The position numbers were made by a program, and so were the translations under genes. Under the pieces are notes generated by a model, which saw nothing but the letters and a program-made list of their open reading frames with translations, was not told where the DNA came from and did not search any database. Of a DNA stretch of 64,000 bases, positions 62,276 to 64,000 are shown piece after piece. The stretch spans positions 1 through 64,000 of the forward strand of contig DATGLG010000034.1 of NCBI GenBank assembly GCA_035294245.1, given 5' to 3'. How positions within the stretch are numbered: the first letter of the stretch is position 1; every line of letters starts with the position of its first letter. The DNA is from DATGLG01 sp035294245 (lineage in GTDB: Bacteria; Pseudomonadota; Alphaproteobacteria; JACZXZ01).

Positions 62276-63658
62276 CTACTTCATGCGGCGGCGCAGGTAA
62301 TTGAGCAGATCAATGCGCGTGATAAGGCCCAGGAACCGCTCGTCGTCCTTGACGATGACGACATGGCCCTTGCGGAGGATCTCGAGCGCCGCCGAAAGCG
62401 GCGCCGATGGCGGCACCGTCTCGAGCTTGCGGGTCATGGCGCTGGAGACGGGCTCGCGGAAGCGGCTCTCGTGATCGAAGACGCGGATGAGAATATCCTC
62501 CTCGTCGATGATGCCGACGATCTGCTCGTCGTCGAGAACGGGGAGCTGCGACACGTCGTAGAGCTTCATGCGCCCGTAAGCCGTAAGCAGCGTATCTTGC
62601 GGCTTCACGGTGACGATGGCGTGCTGGCGGTGCTGACGTGCGATGAGATCGGTGAGATCGCCGCGCCGCTCGCGCTCGATGAAGCCCTGATCGGTCATCC
62701 AATAATCGTTGTAGACCTTGGAGAGATATTTGTTGCCGCTGTCGCAGACGAAGGAGACGACGCGCTTGGGGCTCGCCTGCGCGCGGCAATAGCGCAGAGC
62801 CGCGGCCACGAGAGTCCCCGACGAGGTTCCGGCGAGAATGCCTTCCCGGCCGAGCAGCTCACGGCAGGTGAGAAAGGCTTCGCGATCGGGGATGGTGTAA
62901 GCCGCCCTCACGCGCGAAAGGTCGCAAACGGGCGGGATGAAATCCTCGCCGATGCCTTCCACGAGCCAGCTTCCGACCTCGGCCGAGATCGCGCCCGTGG
63001 CGACGTAGTTTGCCAGCACGGAGCCTTCCGGGTCGGCAAGGACCATCTCCACTTGAGGCGCCATCCGGGCGAAATAGCGCGAGAGGCCGGTCATCGTGCC
63101 GCCCGATCCCACGCCACAGACGACCGCATCGAGACGCCCATCCATCTGCGACCAGATCTCCGGGCCGGTCGTCTCCTCATGTGCGCGCGGGTTGGCCGGG
63201 TTGCCGAACTGGTTGACGTAGAAGGCGCCGGGCGTTTCGCGCGCGAACCGCTCGGCCATGTCCTGGTAATAATCCGGATGTCCCTTGCCCACATCGGAGC
63301 GGGTGAGGATAACCTCGGCGCCGAGCGCGCGCAGATGGAAAATCTTTTCCTGGCTCATCTTGTCCGGGATGACGAGGACGAGCCGATAGCCCTTCTGCGC
63401 CGCGACGAGAGCAAGGCCGAGTCCCGTATTTCCGGCGGTCGCCTCGACAAGGACGCCGCCGGGCTTGAGCTTCCCCTCGCGCTCGGCCGCCTCGATCATG
63501 AAGCGGCCGATGCGATCCTTGATCGAGCCGCCGGGGTTCTGATTCTCGAGCTTCAGGAAGAGCCGGCAGGGCCCCGTATCGAGTCGCGTAATCTCCACCA
63601 TCGGCGTGTTGCCGATCATCGCGAGCACGTCGGGGTGGGGCGCTTGCTCACTCGGCAT
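62276..63658 (-). CDS. Cystathionine beta-synthase with C-terminal CBS-domain pair
   Basis: A 460-residue protein: fold-type II PLP domain (PLP lysine in NQNPGGSIKDRIG, phosphate site in EATAGNTGLGLA, GVGSGGTMTG) followed by two CBS domains from about residue 330 (KLYDVSQLPVLDDEQIVGIIDEEDIL; KGHVVIVKDDERFLGLITRIDLLNYL). There is no heme-binding N-terminal domain. It condenses serine and homocysteine. GAGAGGA before ATG 63658 sets the start. It forms an operon with the gamma-lyase gene. Confidence 0.92.
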   Translation of the reverse strand: MPSEQAPHPDVLAMIGNTPMVEITRLDTGPCRLFLKLENQNPGGSIKDRIGRFMIEAAEREGKLKPGGVLVEATAGNTGLGLALVAAQKGYRLVLVIPDKMSQEKIFHLRALGAEVILTRSDVGKGHPDYYQDMAERFARETPGAFYVNQFGNPANPRAHEETTGPEIWSQMDGRLDAVVCGVGSGGTMTGLSRYFARMAPQVEMVLADPEGSVLANYVATGAISAEVGSWLVEGIGEDFIPPVCDLSRVRAAYTIPDREAFLTCRELLGREGILAGTSSGTLVAAALRYCRAQASPKRVVSFVCDSGNKYLSKVYNDYWMTDQGFIERERRGDLTDLIARQHRQHAIVTVKPQDTLLTAYGRMKLYDVSQLPVLDDEQIVGIIDEEDILIRVFDHESRFREPVSSAMTRKLETVPPSAPLSAALEILRKGHVVIVKDDERFLGLITRIDLLNYLRRRMK

Positions 63659-63766
63659 GGACGTCCTCTCGATGATCATCGGCCTGCCAACATAATGAGT
63701 CTCGCGCTGCGCGCCTAGTGGAGCGGCAGGCGCTGCAGTACCGGGCAGACGCTGGGCGCGACCCGA

Positions 63767-64000
63767 TCACGCTTCGCTCCGCTTGGCGGTGCTGCTGAGG
63801 AGGGTGCTTTTGAAGCCCGCTGTGGACAGCGCCGCGAGGATCTCGTCGACGTGCTGGCGGTTGCGCGTCTCGACGACCACGTCGATGTCGGCCATCGTCA
63901 CTGGAACGTCGTAATAGAGTCTCTGGTGGTAGACCTCGATGATATTGCCGCCAGTGGCGCCGATCAGCCCTGTCACCCGCGAGAGCACGCCCGGCTCGTC
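63767..64000 (-). CDS. Threonine dehydratase, C-terminal ACT-like domain (partial)
   Basis: The gene enters from the right window edge; only the last 77 residues are present. They read DEPGVLSRVTGLIGATGGNI followed by VYHQRLYYDVPVTMADIDVVVETR, the ACT-like regulatory end of the single-ACT threonine ammonia-lyases found in alphaproteobacteria. The catalytic PLP domain lies outside, so the identity is inferred from this domain alone. Confidence 0.72.
   Translation of the reverse strand, partial: DEPGVLSRVTGLIGATGGNIIEVYHQRLYYDVPVTMADIDVVVETRNRQHVDEILAALSTAGFKSTLLSSTAKRSEA

Overview
This window is chromosomal DNA from a high-GC alphaproteobacterium, most likely of the order Hyphomicrobiales (Rhizobiales). 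The inference rests on the conserved core block at 43.8-58.4 kb (dapA, smpB, NYN protein, folK, rpoZ, a bifunctional rel/spoT, pdxJ, acpS, lepB, rnc, era, recO, parC, panB, bpt, RDD protein), on the NdvC-like GH17 membrane protein, and on the many dispersed palindromic intergenic repeats. No rRNA, tRNA, CRISPR, phage or insertion sequence was recognised.

Region 1 (0-11.6 kb) is catabolic. It holds an enolase-superfamily racemase or dehydratase, a PcaC-like carboxymuconolactone decarboxylase, a D-2-hydroxyacid dehydrogenase, a LysR regulator divergent from a 2-aminoethylphosphonate transaminase (phnW), and a PLP enzyme resembling the 1-hydroxy-2-aminoethylphosphonate lyase PbfA. A FAD-GcvT demethylating dehydrogenase and a CoA-acylating semialdehyde dehydrogenase follow. 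Five palindromic repeats sit between these genes. One of them, at the left edge, is an almost perfect inverted copy of another 7.3 kb away.

Region 2 (11.6-22.3 kb) carries two complete branched-chain/HAAT-type ABC importers, transcribed divergently from a 576-base spacer. An Asp/Glu-racemase-like gene is translationally coupled to the first.

Region 3 (22.4-33.9 kb) is the most interesting part. A leftward unit encodes a diverged ADP-forming acyl-CoA ligase (SucC/SucD type) followed by a two-subunit NAD-linked molybdenum formate dehydrogenase. A rightward unit encodes a FadR-type GntR regulator, a ThDP-dependent lyase/decarboxylase and a formyl-CoA transferase. A 19-bp near-palindrome occurs upstream of both units and overlaps the predicted -10 box of the regulator gene. 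Read together, these genes describe a formyl-CoA pathway: acid activation, C-C cleavage to formyl-CoA, CoA recycling and formate oxidation. Oxalate is the simplest substrate, but the ThDP enzyme lacks the hallmarks of classical oxalyl-CoA decarboxylase and looks closer to 2-hydroxyacyl-CoA lyases. The ligase also has altered acid-site loops. The substrate is therefore open.

Region 4 (33.9-43.6 kb) is envelope-related: an SGNH hydrolase, a polytopic membrane protein, a ChbG/HpnK deacetylase, a GT2 polyprenyl-type glycosyltransferase, a GH17/NdvC-like protein, an alpha/beta hydrolase and a soluble lytic transglycosylase. Region 5 (43.8-64 kb) is housekeeping: the core block above, flagellar stator genes motB and motA, a reverse transsulfuration pair (cystathionine beta-synthase and gamma-lyase) and the 3' end of a threonine dehydratase gene running off the window.
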